Shown here one piece after another: positions 50,789 to 59,936 of a stretch of DNA of 64,000 nucleotides. Under the pieces are notes generated by a model, which did no database searches, was not told where the DNA came from, and worked only from the letters and a program-made list of their open reading frames with translations. The stretch spans positions 434,001 through 498,000 of the forward strand of contig NZ_JABAIH010000003.1 in assembly GCF_012641395.1 (NCBI RefSeq), read 5' to 3'. The stretch is from Rhizobium sp. P32RR-XVIII. Its GTDB lineage: Bacteria > Pseudomonadota > Alphaproteobacteria > Rhizobiales > Rhizobiaceae. Position numbers and translations under genes: made by a program. Position 1 is the first letter of the stretch. Each line of letters opens with the position of its first letter.

Positions 50789-51154
50789 ATGACCGCAATG
50801 GAATTCCTACCGGTTCTTTTCATGGTCGCCGGAATTCTTCTGGTGACGGGGGTGACGCTGTTTGTCTCCTCGTTGCTGCGCCCCTCCAATCCCTATCCCG
50901 CAAAGAACATGCCCTATGAATGCGGCATGGACCCTGCAGGCGAAGCCGCCGGCGGCCGCTTCAGGGTGCAGTTCTTCATGCTGGCGATCCTGTTGGTGGT
51001 CTTCGATGTCGAGGCGATGTTCCTCTTTCCCTGGGCTGTCGTCCTGAGAGAGATCGGGCTGGTCGGTTACGTCGAGATGTTCGTCTTCATGTTGCTGCTT
51101 ATCGTGGGCTTCGCCTACGCCTGGCTGAAGGGAGCGCTGGAATGGGAGGCGTAA
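50789..51154 (+). CDS. nuoA: NADH-quinone oxidoreductase subunit A
   Basis: The 121-residue, three-helix subunit has the conserved loop [18 protein letters not shown], whose cysteine lies near the quinone tunnel, and the second-helix motif [21 protein letters not shown] chose the ATG at 50789, giving the usual NuoA length; a GTG 24 bases earlier is possible. It overlaps nuoB by 13 bases. Confidence 0.94.
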   Translation: MTAMEFLPVLFMVAGILLVTGVTLFVSSLLRPSNPYPAKNMPYECGMDPAGEAAGGRFRVQFFMLAILLVVFDVEAMFLFPWAVVLREIGLVGYVEMFVFMLLLIVGFAYAWLKGALEWEA

Positions 51155-51645
51155 ACAATGCGATCCGCGACAGCGTGCTGTTCACGACGGCCGACAGCAT
51201 TATCAGCTGGAGCCGAAGGTCGGCGCTGTGGCCCGAGACCTTTGGCATTGCCTGCTGCGCCATCGAGATGATCTCGGCCGGTTGCGCGCGCTACGATCTC
51301 GACCGGTTCGGCGTGGTGTTCCGGCCTTCGCCGCGCCAGTCCGACGTGATGATCATCGCCGGCACCGTGACCCGGAAATTCGCCCCCGTCGTGCGGCGGC
51401 TTTATGACCAGATGCCGGAGCCGCGCTGGGTGATCGCAATGGGCACCTGCGCGATCTCTGGCGGGGTCTACAACACCTACGCCGTGGTGCAGGGGTCGGA
51501 GACCTTCGTGCCGGTGGACGTGCATGTGCCCGGCTGCCCGCCTCGACCCGAGGCGCTGATGCACGGCTTCCTGCTGCTTCAGGAGAAAATCAAGAAATCC
51601 CGAGCGTTAGCCGGAACTCCTCTGGATCGGATTGCAGCGTCATGA
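51142..51645 (+). CDS. nuoB: NADH-quinone oxidoreductase subunit B
   Basis: The 167-residue subunit binds the N2 [4Fe-4S] cluster, the last electron carrier before quinone. Ligand cysteines are visible in [19 protein letters not shown] and [16 protein letters not shown] precedes the ATG at 51142, inside the end of nuoA. It overlaps nuoC by ATGA. Confidence 0.96.
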   Translation: MGGVNNAIRDSVLFTTADSIISWSRRSALWPETFGIACCAIEMISAGCARYDLDRFGVVFRPSPRQSDVMIIAGTVTRKFAPVVRRLYDQMPEPRWVIAMGTCAISGGVYNTYAVVQGSETFVPVDVHVPGCPPRPEALMHGFLLLQEKIKKSRALAGTPLDRIAAS

Positions 51646-52178
51646 GCATGGAGCCGTCTCTCAATCGCACCCTGATCATGGAGCGTTTCGAGGGAACAAT
51701 CGAGGACCTGGGAACCGGCCACGGTGTTCATGCCTTTGCGGTGCCACCTGAGACAATCGTCGAGTTCTGCCGGTTTCTGAAGGAACACCCCGCGCTGCGG
51801 TTCAACTTTCTGTCGGACATCTGCGGCGTCGATCATTACCCCGAGCTACCGCGCTATGAGGCCGTGTACCACCTCTATTCGCTGCCGAACAAATGGCGCA
51901 TTCGCATCAAGTGCCGCCTTGGCGATCCGCCACGCGTCCCGTCGGTGACAGGGGTCTGGCGGACCGCCAATTGGCATGAGCGTGAAGCTTGGGACATGTA
52001 CGGGATAAGGTTCGAGGGCCATCCCGATTTGCGCCGGATCTATATGTGGGAGGGCTTCGAGGGCTTTCCCCAACGTAAGGACTTCCCCTTAAGGGGCTAC
52101 AAGGACAAACTGAATCCCTTCGGTGCCGAAGGCCCGCCGCCGACGCAGCCGGACCTCGCCACCAGGGACATTCCGTAA
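51642..52178 (+). CDS. nuoC: NADH-quinone oxidoreductase subunit C
   Basis: The 178-residue subunit has the 30-kDa-subunit signature [20 protein letters not shown] followed by DFPLRGYKD. It is separate from NuoD here, unlike the fused NuoCD of Escherichia coli. It packs against NuoD and NuoB in the connecting module. It is coupled to nuoB by the ATGA overlap. Confidence 0.95.
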   Translation: MSMEPSLNRTLIMERFEGTIEDLGTGHGVHAFAVPPETIVEFCRFLKEHPALRFNFLSDICGVDHYPELPRYEAVYHLYSLPNKWRIRIKCRLGDPPRVPSVTGVWRTANWHEREAWDMYGIRFEGHPDLRRIYMWEGFEGFPQRKDFPLRGYKDKLNPFGAEGPPPTQPDLATRDIP

Positions 52179-52200
52179 GGAGGCATGCCCGGGAGTTGAG

Positions 52201-53415
52201 ATGACCGAAGTCACCGAGCTCAGCAGACCGGAAAGCGAAGCGCTCAACACCAAGGAAGTGCTTCTCAATCTCGGCCCGCAGCACCCCAGCACCCATGGGG
52301 TTCTCCGGCTCGTTCTCGAATTGGACGGGGAGTACGTCGAGCGCGTTGACCCGCATATCGGCTACCTTCACCGCGGCACCGAAAAACTGGCCGAGAGCTT
52401 CACTTACACGCAGATCTTTCCGCTGACGGACCGGCTCGACTACGTTTGCCCGCCTTCGAACAACCTGGCCTTTGCACTGGCGGTGGAGAAACTTCTTGGC
52501 ATAGAAGCACCGATCCGGGCGCAGTACATCCGCGTGATGATGGCCGAGCTTGCGCGGATCTCCGGCCATCTCCTGATCACCGGCGCGCTGCCGATGGATC
52601 TGGGTGCCATGACTGCGCTGCTTTACGCCATGCGCGAGCGTGAAATGATCATGGACCTCTTGGAAATGATCACCGGCGCGCGCATGCACACGTCCTTCTG
52701 TCGGGTCGGCGGTGTGCGCGAGGACCTGCCCCAGGAGTTCTTCCCCAAGATCCGGGAGTTCTGCGACATCTTCCCGAACCGGATCCGCGATTACGAGCGA
52801 TTGATCGAAAACAACCGGGTGTTTCTCAGCCGAACGAAAGGGATCGGTGTGATCTCTCCCGAGGACGCTATCGATCTCGGCCTCAGCGGCCCGAACCTGC
52901 GCGCTTCGGGCGTCGACTGGGACATCCGGCGCGACGAACCCTACGAGATTTACGACCGGCTGGATTTCAACGTCATCACCCGCACGGAGGGTGATTGTTA
53001 TGCGCGCTGGCGGTGCCGGGTCGACGAGATGCGCGAAAGTATGCGGCTCATAGAGCAATGCATCGACCAGATGCCCGAAGGGCCGTTCCAGATCGACATG
53101 CCGACGATCGCGTTTCCGGTGGACAAGGAACGCGTGCATTGCTCGATGGAGGCGCTGATCCAGCATTTCGACCTGTCGGCCTATGGCTTCGACGTGCCCA
53201 AGGGCGAGGTCTATTCAGCCATCGAGGCCCCGAAGGGCGAGTTGGGGTTCTACATCATCAGCGATGGATCGCCGAAACCGTTCCGCATGAAGGTGCGAGC
53301 CCCGTCCTTCGTCAATCTTCAGGCGCTCTATGGGGTGACCAACGCACGCTACCTGGCCGACATGATCGCCGTGCTGGGCAGCCTCGATCCGGTGATGGCG
53401 GAGGTGGACAAGTAG
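52201..53415 (+). CDS. nuoD: NADH-quinone oxidoreductase subunit D
   Basis: The 404-residue 49-kDa-type subunit forms the quinone-binding cavity with NuoB. It has LNLGPQHPSTHGVLRLVLEL with the cavity histidine, HIGYLHRGTEKL, and the C-terminal DPVMAEVDK ending. The start at 52201 is preceded by GGGAG; upstream in-frame codons lie in nuoC. The gene shares the ancestry of [NiFe] hydrogenase large subunits but has lost the metal-binding cysteines. Confidence 0.96.
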   Translation: MTEVTELSRPESEALNTKEVLLNLGPQHPSTHGVLRLVLELDGEYVERVDPHIGYLHRGTEKLAESFTYTQIFPLTDRLDYVCPPSNNLAFALAVEKLLGIEAPIRAQYIRVMMAELARISGHLLITGALPMDLGAMTALLYAMREREMIMDLLEMITGARMHTSFCRVGGVREDLPQEFFPKIREFCDIFPNRIRDYERLIENNRVFLSRTKGIGVISPEDAIDLGLSGPNLRASGVDWDIRRDEPYEIYDRLDFNVITRTEGDCYARWRCRVDEMRESMRLIEQCIDQMPEGPFQIDMPTIAFPVDKERVHCSMEALIQHFDLSAYGFDVPKGEVYSAIEAPKGELGFYIISDGSPKPFRMKVRAPSFVNLQALYGVTNARYLADMIAVLGSLDPVMAEVDK

Positions 53416-53432
53416 CAGGGGATTTGGACGCG

Positions 53433-53945
53433 ATGAGTATGCGCGAAAAGATCGAAGCGGCGGCGGCGCGGTATCCTAACCAGCGCTCGGCGATCATGCC
53501 CGCGCTTCTGATCGCGCAGAAGGAACATGGTTATCTGCCGGGCCCGGTGTTGGAGGAGGTCGCCGACATTCTCGGCGTCGAGCGGATCTGGGTTTACGAG
53601 CTGGCGACCTTTTACACGCTCTTCCATACCGAACCCGTGGGCCTGTTCCACCTGCAGCTCTGTGACAACGTTTCCTGCATGCTGTGCGGATCTGATGAGC
53701 TGTTGAAGCATCTGGAAGCGATGCTGGCGATCAGCAAGGACGAGACCACCCCGGATGGGCTGTTCACGCTTTCGACCGTCGAATGCCTCGGCGCCTGCGA
53801 GATGGCTCCGGTAATGCAAGTCGGCGACGACTATCACGGCAATCTGGATGTCGCGCAGGTAGATGCACTGCTGGACAGCCTTCGGGCTAGAGCACCGCAA
53901 GCAGCGGGCGTTGAGCACGCCTCCGCGCAACGGCCGGGAGAGTAG
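53433..53945 (+). CDS. nuoE: NADH-quinone oxidoreductase subunit E
   Basis: The 170-residue 24-kDa-type subunit binds a [2Fe-2S] cluster (N1a) through the cysteines of LCDNVSCMLCG and CLGACEMAP. It starts at 53433, 18 bases after nuoD, with a second ATG two codons later. The C-terminal 30 residues are Ala/Arg/Gln-rich and poorly conserved. It is part of the NADH-oxidising module with NuoF and NuoG. Confidence 0.94.
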   Translation: MSMREKIEAAAARYPNQRSAIMPALLIAQKEHGYLPGPVLEEVADILGVERIWVYELATFYTLFHTEPVGLFHLQLCDNVSCMLCGSDELLKHLEAMLAISKDETTPDGLFTLSTVECLGACEMAPVMQVGDDYHGNLDVAQVDALLDSLRARAPQAAGVEHASAQRPGE

Positions 53946-53949
53946 CGCC

Positions 53950-55215
53950 ATGTTCGAGCCGGTTCTCCTCAAGAATATCGACATGCCGGATGGTCATTTG
54001 CTGTCGGCCTATGAGGCTGGCGGCGGCTATCAGGCGTTGGCGAAGGCGTTGCGCGAGCACACGCCTGATGAGCTCATAAACCTCGTCAAAGAGTCCAATC
54101 TGCGCGGTCGCGGCGGTGCCGGTTTTCCGACCGGCATGAAATGGAGCTTCGTCCCGAAGCAGACCGGCAAGCCGAAATATCTGTGCTGCAACGCCGACGA
54201 AGGCGAGCCGGGCACCTTCAAGGACCGGATCATCATGGAGCGCGACCCGCACCAGCTCATCGAGGGGTTGGCGATAAGCGCCTACGCGATCGGCGCCAAG
54301 ACGGCGTATGTTTACATCCGCGGTGAGTATGTGACGGCGATCCGCCGCCTGGAGCAGGCGATCGCCGAGGCTCACGAACGGGGTTACCTCGGAGGGAATA
54401 TCCTCGGCTCTGATTTCGAATTTGACGTGCATATCCATTGCGGCGCCGGCGCCTATATCTGCGGCGAGGAGACCGCGATGCTCGACTCGCTTGAAGGCAA
54501 GCGAGCGCAGCCCCGCCTGAAACCGCCGTTTCCGGCGGTCGAAGGGCTCTACGCCAGCCCTACGGTGATCAACAATGTCGAGACGCTCGCTTGCGTGCCG
54601 CATATCGTGATGCGGGGGGCAAAGTGGTTTCGGGACATCGGCCCGGACAGGAGCCCCGGGCCGAAGCTCTACTGCCTCAGCGGACAGGTGCGCAAACCCG
54701 GCCTCTACGAGTTGCCGATGGGCATACCGCTGCGGGAACTGGTAGAGGACCACGCCGGTGGTGCCTTGCCCGGACGGAAGATCAAGGCGGTCATTCCGGG
54801 CGGGGTCTCGGCACCGGTCATCCCGGAGAGCGGACTCGAGGTGGGGATGGATTTCGACTCGCTGGCTGCCGCCGGCTCGATGCTCGGCTCGGCTGGTGTG
54901 ATCGTGATCGACGACTCGACCTGCATGGTCCAGGTTGCGACGCGGATCGTCGAGTTCTTCCACCACGAGTCCTGCGGCAAATGCACGCCATGCCGCGAAG
55001 GGCTGGACTGGGCCGTCAAAGTGCTGCGCCGGGTCGAGGCGGGGCAGGGGGAGCCGGGTGATCTGGAGCAGCTGGATGCGCTCTGCAAGGGCATTTTCGG
55101 CAATACGTTCTGCGCTTTGGGCGACGGCGCGGCTATGGGGCTGCGCGCCGCACTTAAGCATTTCCATGATGAATTCGTCGCCCATATCGAGGAGCGGAGG
55201 TGCCCGTTTCACTGA
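53950..55215 (+). CDS. nuoF: NADH-quinone oxidoreductase subunit F
   Basis: The 421-residue 51-kDa-type subunit binds NADH, FMN and cluster N3. Motifs are GRGGAGFPTGMKW (nucleotide binding), CNADEGEPGTFKDR (FMN), GAGAYICGEETAM and ESCGKCTPCREG with the N3 ligands. It accepts hydride from NADH. CGGGAGAG precedes the ATG. It overlaps the far upstream frame of nuoG, but the nuoG ATG I chose is 30 bases downstream. Confidence 0.96.
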   Translation: MFEPVLLKNIDMPDGHLLSAYEAGGGYQALAKALREHTPDELINLVKESNLRGRGGAGFPTGMKWSFVPKQTGKPKYLCCNADEGEPGTFKDRIIMERDPHQLIEGLAISAYAIGAKTAYVYIRGEYVTAIRRLEQAIAEAHERGYLGGNILGSDFEFDVHIHCGAGAYICGEETAMLDSLEGKRAQPRLKPPFPAVEGLYASPTVINNVETLACVPHIVMRGAKWFRDIGPDRSPGPKLYCLSGQVRKPGLYELPMGIPLRELVEDHAGGALPGRKIKAVIPGGVSAPVIPESGLEVGMDFDSLAAAGSMLGSAGVIVIDDSTCMVQVATRIVEFFHHESCGKCTPCREGLDWAVKVLRRVEAGQGEPGDLEQLDALCKGIFGNTFCALGDGAAMGLRAALKHFHDEFVAHIEERRCPFH

Positions 55216-55244
55216 GGTGTGCGGGAGAAGACCGCGAGGAAGCC

Positions 55245-57854
55245 ATGGTTCGCGTCACGATCAATGACCAAGTGCTGGAAGTGGAAGCGGGCTCTACGAT
55301 ACTGCAGGCGACAGAACGTCTGGGCATCGACATTCCGACCTTCTGCTACATGAAGCGGCTGCCGCCGCTGGCCTCATGCCGCATGTGCCTGGTCGAGATC
55401 GAGGGGCAGCGCAAGCTGCAGCCGTCCTGCGCCACCGCGGTCACGGACGGCATGGTGGTGCGAACGAACACGCCGCTGATCGAGGAAACGCGCTCATCCA
55501 TGCTCGACATGCTGCTCGCCAACCACCCCCTCGACTGCCCGATCTGCGACAAGGGCGGCGAGTGCGAGCTGCAGGACCAGGTGATGGCATACGGCCCCCG
55601 CGAAAGCCGGTTCCGCGATGCCAAACGTGTGTTCCACTCCGAAGACATCCGCCTCAGCCCGGTCATCATCATGAACGTCAACCGCTGCATCCAGTGCCAG
55701 CGATGCGTGCGGATGTGCGAGGAGGTGGTCGGCGCGGTTGCCTTGGGTACGGTCGAGAAAGGCATGGATACCGCCGTTACCGGCTTCGAGGGCAGTCTTG
55801 CGAGTTGCGACCAGTGCGGCAATTGCGTCGAAGTCTGCCCGGTCGGCGCGCTGATGAGCTTCCCTTATCGCTACAAGGCGCGCCCCTGGGATCTGGCCGA
55901 GACCGATACGGTCTGCCCACATTGCGGTACGGGATGCCAACTGACGGTCGGCACGCGCAAGGGCGAGTTCATGCGCGTGCGCTCGAAGTGGGATGAGGGG
56001 CTCAACCGCGAAACGCTCTGCGTGCGAGGGCGCTTCGGCCTCGATTTCGTCGCGAGCCCGGACAGGATCAAGCGACCGATGGTCCGTCGCGATGGCGCCC
56101 TCGTTGCGGTTTCCTGGGAAGAAGCGGGGGACTACCTGCAGCGGCGTCTGTCGGCGGTCGAGGGAAAGGCTGCGGGCGGGCTGGCCTCGCCGCGCCTTCC
56201 CAACGAGATGCTCTACCAGTTTCAGAAAATGATGCGGACGGTATTCCGGACCAACAACATCGACTGCTCGTCGCGCTGGTCGACGCCGTTCGATGCGCTC
56301 GGTCCACTGGTGAAGGGCTTCTACAGCCGCGCGCCGCTGGCGGAGGTCATCGGCAACGACTGCGTGCTCGTCATCGGCGGCAACGTGACCGAGGAAAACC
56401 CGGTGACCGAATATCTGTTGCGCGACGCCGCGCGGCGGCGGCAGACGGGATTGCTCATGCTCTCGGCACGCCCATCCCGCCTGGACGCCGATGCCCGGGC
56501 GGTCGTTCGCGTTCTGCCGGGCGGTGAGGCTGCGAGCCTTGCGGCGGTGGCTGGCATCGTGGCGGCCAGCAAGGACTTGCCGGACGAGGTGCTTGTGGGC
56601 ATCGGCGCGACAATGGGCGGGCCAGCAGTGGCCACCGGCGGCGACGAACCGTCCCGCCTGGCCGCGGCGCTGCTGGAGGGCCGGAGCGTCAGCGTGCTTG
56701 TCAGCGCCGATCTCCTGAGGTCGCCGTTGGCGCGCGAGACATTGCGGCAGCTCAGCAACCTCGTGCAGGTTCTTCGCGCACTCAACAAGGAACTGGCGCT
56801 GCAGTTCCTCTTTGACCGCGCCAACCAGCTGGGTGCCTGGGATATGGGCGTTCTACCGGCAGCTCTACCGGGGCTGCGGGCGGTCGCCGACGATGCGGCG
56901 CGCGCAATTTTCGAACAGGTCTGGGGCGCCGAGATCCCGTCTGAACCAGGCGCGGATTTCGACGGCATGCTGGAACTCTGTGATCGGGGGCGAATGGGCA
57001 CGCTCTATATCGCCGGAAGCGATCCGCTGATGTCCTATCCCGACCGGAAGTTCGCCGAGCGGGCGCTTCGCGCCGCCGATCTCCTGATGGTGCAGGACGC
57101 ATTCCTCACGGATACGGCGGGCCTGGCCGATGTGGTGCTGCCCGCCGCGAGTTATGGCGAGGAATCCGGTACTTTCACCAACAACGAAGGCCGGATCCAG
57201 AAGGTCTGCAAGTTCCGTGAGCCCGTCGCCGAGGCGCGGAGCAACCTGGCGATCTTCGACTTCGTCACGGCCCTTCGGGACCAGTCGTTGCGGCCATCGA
57301 TTCAACGCGAGATTTTCGACGAGATTGCCCGGTTTGTTCCGGCGTACGAGGGACTGACGCAGGATGGGCTTGGTGCCGACGGAGCGTTTACCAAAGCCGC
57401 CCTTGCGCCGCCGACTGGCGGGTTCTTCGCGCTAGCGCCTGCGCCCATTGCAACCGGCCGGTTCATGCTCGTCACCGGCAACTGCTTGTTCCACAACGGA
57501 TATCTTTCCGAACACTCGGAGATCCTGAATACGGTCGCGGACGATCCCTATGTGGAGATGGGCGCAGAGGATGCTGCGCAGCTGGGTCTTTCGGATGGCG
57601 ATCAGGTGGTCGTGCGATCCGACCAGGGCGAGCTGACTGCGCAGCTCAAGGTCAACAAGCGCTTTCCCAGCGGCCTTGTGTTCGTTCCCGAAAACTACCG
57701 AGCTTTGCGTCTCAACAGCCTGATGCGGCGGGGCGAATACCCATGTCCGGTGGAGGTTGAGAAGGCGCACGCGGCCTTCGGAACCTCCACCGCAGCAGGG
57801 CTCGGACTGGGGGCCGAGAACTTTGGCCAAGGCAGCGCCGGTGGCTCACCCTAG
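55245..57854 (+). CDS. nuoG: NADH-quinone oxidoreductase subunit G with N7-type cluster motif
   Basis: The 869-residue 75-kDa-type subunit has N1b/N5/N4 ligands in the first 220 residues (CYMKRLPPLASCRMCLVE; CPICDKGGECELQD; CIQCQRCVRMCEE; CDQCGNCVEVCP). Next is CPHCGTGC, 27 residues and a further Cys, the exact N7 ligand pattern of Escherichia/Thermus-type NuoG, usually lost in mitochondrial-type enzymes. A molybdopterin-oxidoreductase-like domain and a C-terminal MoCo-binding-like fold (about 740-850) follow; it does not bind molybdenum. GAGGAAG precedes the ATG. Confidence 0.95.
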   Translation: MVRVTINDQVLEVEAGSTILQATERLGIDIPTFCYMKRLPPLASCRMCLVEIEGQRKLQPSCATAVTDGMVVRTNTPLIEETRSSMLDMLLANHPLDCPICDKGGECELQDQVMAYGPRESRFRDAKRVFHSEDIRLSPVIIMNVNRCIQCQRCVRMCEEVVGAVALGTVEKGMDTAVTGFEGSLASCDQCGNCVEVCPVGALMSFPYRYKARPWDLAETDTVCPHCGTGCQLTVGTRKGEFMRVRSKWDEGLNRETLCVRGRFGLDFVASPDRIKRPMVRRDGALVAVSWEEAGDYLQRRLSAVEGKAAGGLASPRLPNEMLYQFQKMMRTVFRTNNIDCSSRWSTPFDALGPLVKGFYSRAPLAEVIGNDCVLVIGGNVTEENPVTEYLLRDAARRRQTGLLMLSARPSRLDADARAVVRVLPGGEAASLAAVAGIVAASKDLPDEVLVGIGATMGGPAVATGGDEPSRLAAALLEGRSVSVLVSADLLRSPLARETLRQLSNLVQVLRALNKELALQFLFDRANQLGAWDMGVLPAALPGLRAVADDAARAIFEQVWGAEIPSEPGADFDGMLELCDRGRMGTLYIAGSDPLMSYPDRKFAERALRAADLLMVQDAFLTDTAGLADVVLPAASYGEESGTFTNNEGRIQKVCKFREPVAEARSNLAIFDFVTALRDQSLRPSIQREIFDEIARFVPAYEGLTQDGLGADGAFTKAALAPPTGGFFALAPAPIATGRFMLVTGNCLFHNGYLSEHSEILNTVADDPYVEMGAEDAAQLGLSDGDQVVVRSDQGELTAQLKVNKRFPSGLVFVPENYRALRLNSLMRRGEYPCPVEVEKAHAAFGTSTAAGLGLGAENFGQGSAGGSP

Positions 57855-57868
57855 CTCGGCGAGTCTCG

Positions 57869-58309
57869 TCAGTGATAGCTGACCCCGCAGATGTAATCCT
57901 GCAGGTCCTGCTCGTTGCGCATCGCTTCATCGAGCCTGTACTTGACCACGTCGCCGATGCTGACGATGCCGGCAATGTCGTCGCCATCCATGACCAGCAC
58001 ATGGCGCGTACGCCGCTCGGTCATGATCGCCATCACAAGAGGCAGCAAATCCTCTGTCGAGCAGGTCGCCACACTGCGGTTCATCATGTCGCTGACACGC
58101 ATTATGGGCGCTTCGCTTCCGTACTCAGCGACCGCATTGCAGCAGTCGCGCTCCGACACCGTGCCCAAGCATTCCCCGGGGAAACGGCCGACGATAACGA
58201 AGCCGATGTTGTTTTCGCGAAACAACCTCAGGACCTCCACCATTGTGTGGTCCGGTGTGACCGAGATGATCTCGGGAGACTTGCTATTCAAGATCTGGCA
58301 CACATGCAT
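57869..58309 (-). CDS. CBS-domain pair protein
   Basis: The 146-residue protein consists of two CBS modules: residues 8-65 (IISVTPDHTMVEVLRLFREN; GFVIVG) and 75-135 (SDMMNRSVATCSTEDLLPLV; RRTRHVLVMDGDDIAGIVSI). Such pairs bind adenine nucleotides and sense energy or redox state. It is the third gene of the nuoH-nuoI transcript, 43 bases after nuoI, and ends 14 bases from the convergent nuoG stop. GAGAGGAGG precedes the ATG. A role in tuning this complex I is plausible but unproven. Confidence 0.88.
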   Translation of the reverse strand: MHVCQILNSKSPEIISVTPDHTMVEVLRLFRENNIGFVIVGRFPGECLGTVSERDCCNAVAEYGSEAPIMRVSDMMNRSVATCSTEDLLPLVMAIMTERRTRHVLVMDGDDIAGIVSIGDVVKYRLDEAMRNEQDLQDYICGVSYH

Positions 58310-58352
58310 ACGAGCCTCCTCTCTGCGCGCTCCGGCATGACGGTTAGCGCGT

Positions 58353-58919
58353 TCACGTTCGTCGAATATTACGCCACCAATTGTACCCCTGCGGCTCGCC
58401 CGCCTCGACCACAACGTTCTGTTCGACGTTCAGGCGCGCAGCCACAACACCTCCCCCGGTCGTCGCCTTGCCCGGTTTATCGAGAAGATCGTCACGCCCG
58501 ATCACCAGGTCCTGCGAGGAGAAACTCGAGAATTCGTACTGCTGGCCAAGCGCGATCGCGTCCGCCGGGCAGGCGTCCTCGCACAGCCCGCAGAACAGGC
58601 ACCGCGCCGTGTCGATCTCGAATTTGATCGGGTGACGTTTGCCGTTCTCGTCCTCGTACGGGACGACTTCGATGCAGTCGCAGGGACAAATCCGCGCGCA
58701 GAGTTCGCAGGCCACGCATTTGATCTCGCCGGCTTCGTCGCGCTTCAGGAAGTGATGCCCGCGGTAACGCGAGTAGGGCAACCACTTTTCCTTGTCCGGA
58801 TATTGCATGGTCACGGGTCTGGAGAACATGTAGCCGAAGGTCAAAGCCAAACCGCTCGCCAGATCGGCGAAGAACGCCCAGCCGATCCATGTTCCAATAC
58901 TGTCCCGCGCGTGCGACAT
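58353..58919 (-). CDS. nuoI: NADH-quinone oxidoreductase subunit I
   Basis: The 188-residue ferredoxin-like subunit has two [4Fe-4S] motifs, CVACELCARICPCDCIEV and CLFCGLCEDACP, holding clusters N6a and N6b that hand electrons to N2. An N-terminal amphipathic segment with GLALTFGYMF anchors it to the membrane arm. It lies 30 bases after nuoH on the minus strand, away from the main cluster. Confidence 0.95.
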   Translation of the reverse strand: MSHARDSIGTWIGWAFFADLASGLALTFGYMFSRPVTMQYPDKEKWLPYSRYRGHHFLKRDEAGEIKCVACELCARICPCDCIEVVPYEDENGKRHPIKFEIDTARCLFCGLCEDACPADAIALGQQYEFSSFSSQDLVIGRDDLLDKPGKATTGGGVVAARLNVEQNVVVEAGEPQGYNWWRNIRRT

Positions 58920-58949
58920 TGCCGCCCCACTACGGAGCCAATGCGGCCC

Positions 58950-59936
58950 CTAAAAGAAAACAAGACCAGTGATGATTATGTTCGCCATCGACAAAGGAAG
59001 CAAGACTTTCCATCCGATCGCCATCAGCTGGTCGTAGCGATAGCGCGGGAAGGTGAAGCGAAACCACATGAACAAATAGACGAAGAACGCGACCTTGAGC
59101 GCGAACCAGAGGAGGGGTGGCAGGGGGATCAATGCGCCGTTCCAGCCGCCGAAGAACAGGATCACCACGAGGACCGACACCAGCAATACGATGGCATATT
59201 CGCTGATCATGAAGAATGCAAAGCGGATACCGCTGTATTCGGTATGGAACCCGGCCCCCAGATCGCCTTCGGCTTCCGCCAGGTCGAAGGGAATGCGCTG
59301 TGCCTCCGCCAGTCCGGCGACGAAGAACACGAAGAAGCCGACCGGTTGGTAGACGATGTTCCAGACCTCGGATTGCGCGCGCACGATATCAAGCAGGCTC
59401 ATGGATTGAGCCAGCATGACCACGCCGATAACAGCGAAACCCATCGGGATTTCGTAGCTTATCATCTGCGCGCAGGTTCTGAGGCTGCCCAGAACAGCGT
59501 ATTTGCTGTTGGCCGCCCAGCCGCCGAAGATGACGCCATAGACCTCGATCCCGATCACCGCGAAGACGAAAAGCAGCCCCACATTCATGTTGGAGACGTA
59601 AAGCGTGATTTCGTTGCCGAGTACCGAGACGCTTTCGCCGAAGGGGATCGCCACGAACACGACAAAAGGCGGCGCGAGCGCCAGGATCGGTGCGAGTTTG
59701 AAGAGGAAGCGGTCGGCCTCGGCCGGGATGTGGTCCTCTTTGGTCAGGAGCTTGATGCCGTCCGCCACCGGCTGCAACAGCCCGTGCCAGCCGACGCGCA
59801 TCGGCCCCAGCCGCTGCTGCATGTGTCCGGCGATCTTGCGTTCCAGCCAGGTGAGCGGCAAGGGCAGCAGCAGCAGGAGCGCAATCAGCAGCGCGACCTT
59901 GAAGACGATCAGGCCAAGGGCGACGATGAGCTCCAT
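58950..59936 (-). CDS. nuoH: NADH-quinone oxidoreductase subunit H
   Basis: The 328-residue, eight-helix subunit forms the membrane side of the quinone chamber. Conserved parts are TWLERKIAGHMQQRLGPMRV, GLLQPVADGIKLLTKED, EIPMGFAVIGVVM and RIPFDLAEAEGDLGAGFHTE. AGGCGCGGAT precedes the ATG. It leads a minus-strand nuoH-nuoI-CBS transcript convergent with nuoJ-G. Confidence 0.96.
   Translation of the reverse strand: MELIVALGLIVFKVALLIALLLLLPLPLTWLERKIAGHMQQRLGPMRVGWHGLLQPVADGIKLLTKEDHIPAEADRFLFKLAPILALAPPFVVFVAIPFGESVSVLGNEITLYVSNMNVGLLFVFAVIGIEVYGVIFGGWAANSKYAVLGSLRTCAQMISYEIPMGFAVIGVVMLAQSMSLLDIVRAQSEVWNIVYQPVGFFVFFVAGLAEAQRIPFDLAEAEGDLGAGFHTEYSGIRFAFFMISEYAIVLLVSVLVVILFFGGWNGALIPLPPLLWFALKVAFFVYLFMWFRFTFPRYRYDQLMAIGWKVLLPLSMANIIITGLVFF

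Noticed and set aside
53887..55212. A 441-codon open frame antisense to nuoF
   Set aside because: It mirrors nuoF almost end to end and has no recognisable domain or Shine-Dalgarno; high GC at third codon positions keeps such frames open.
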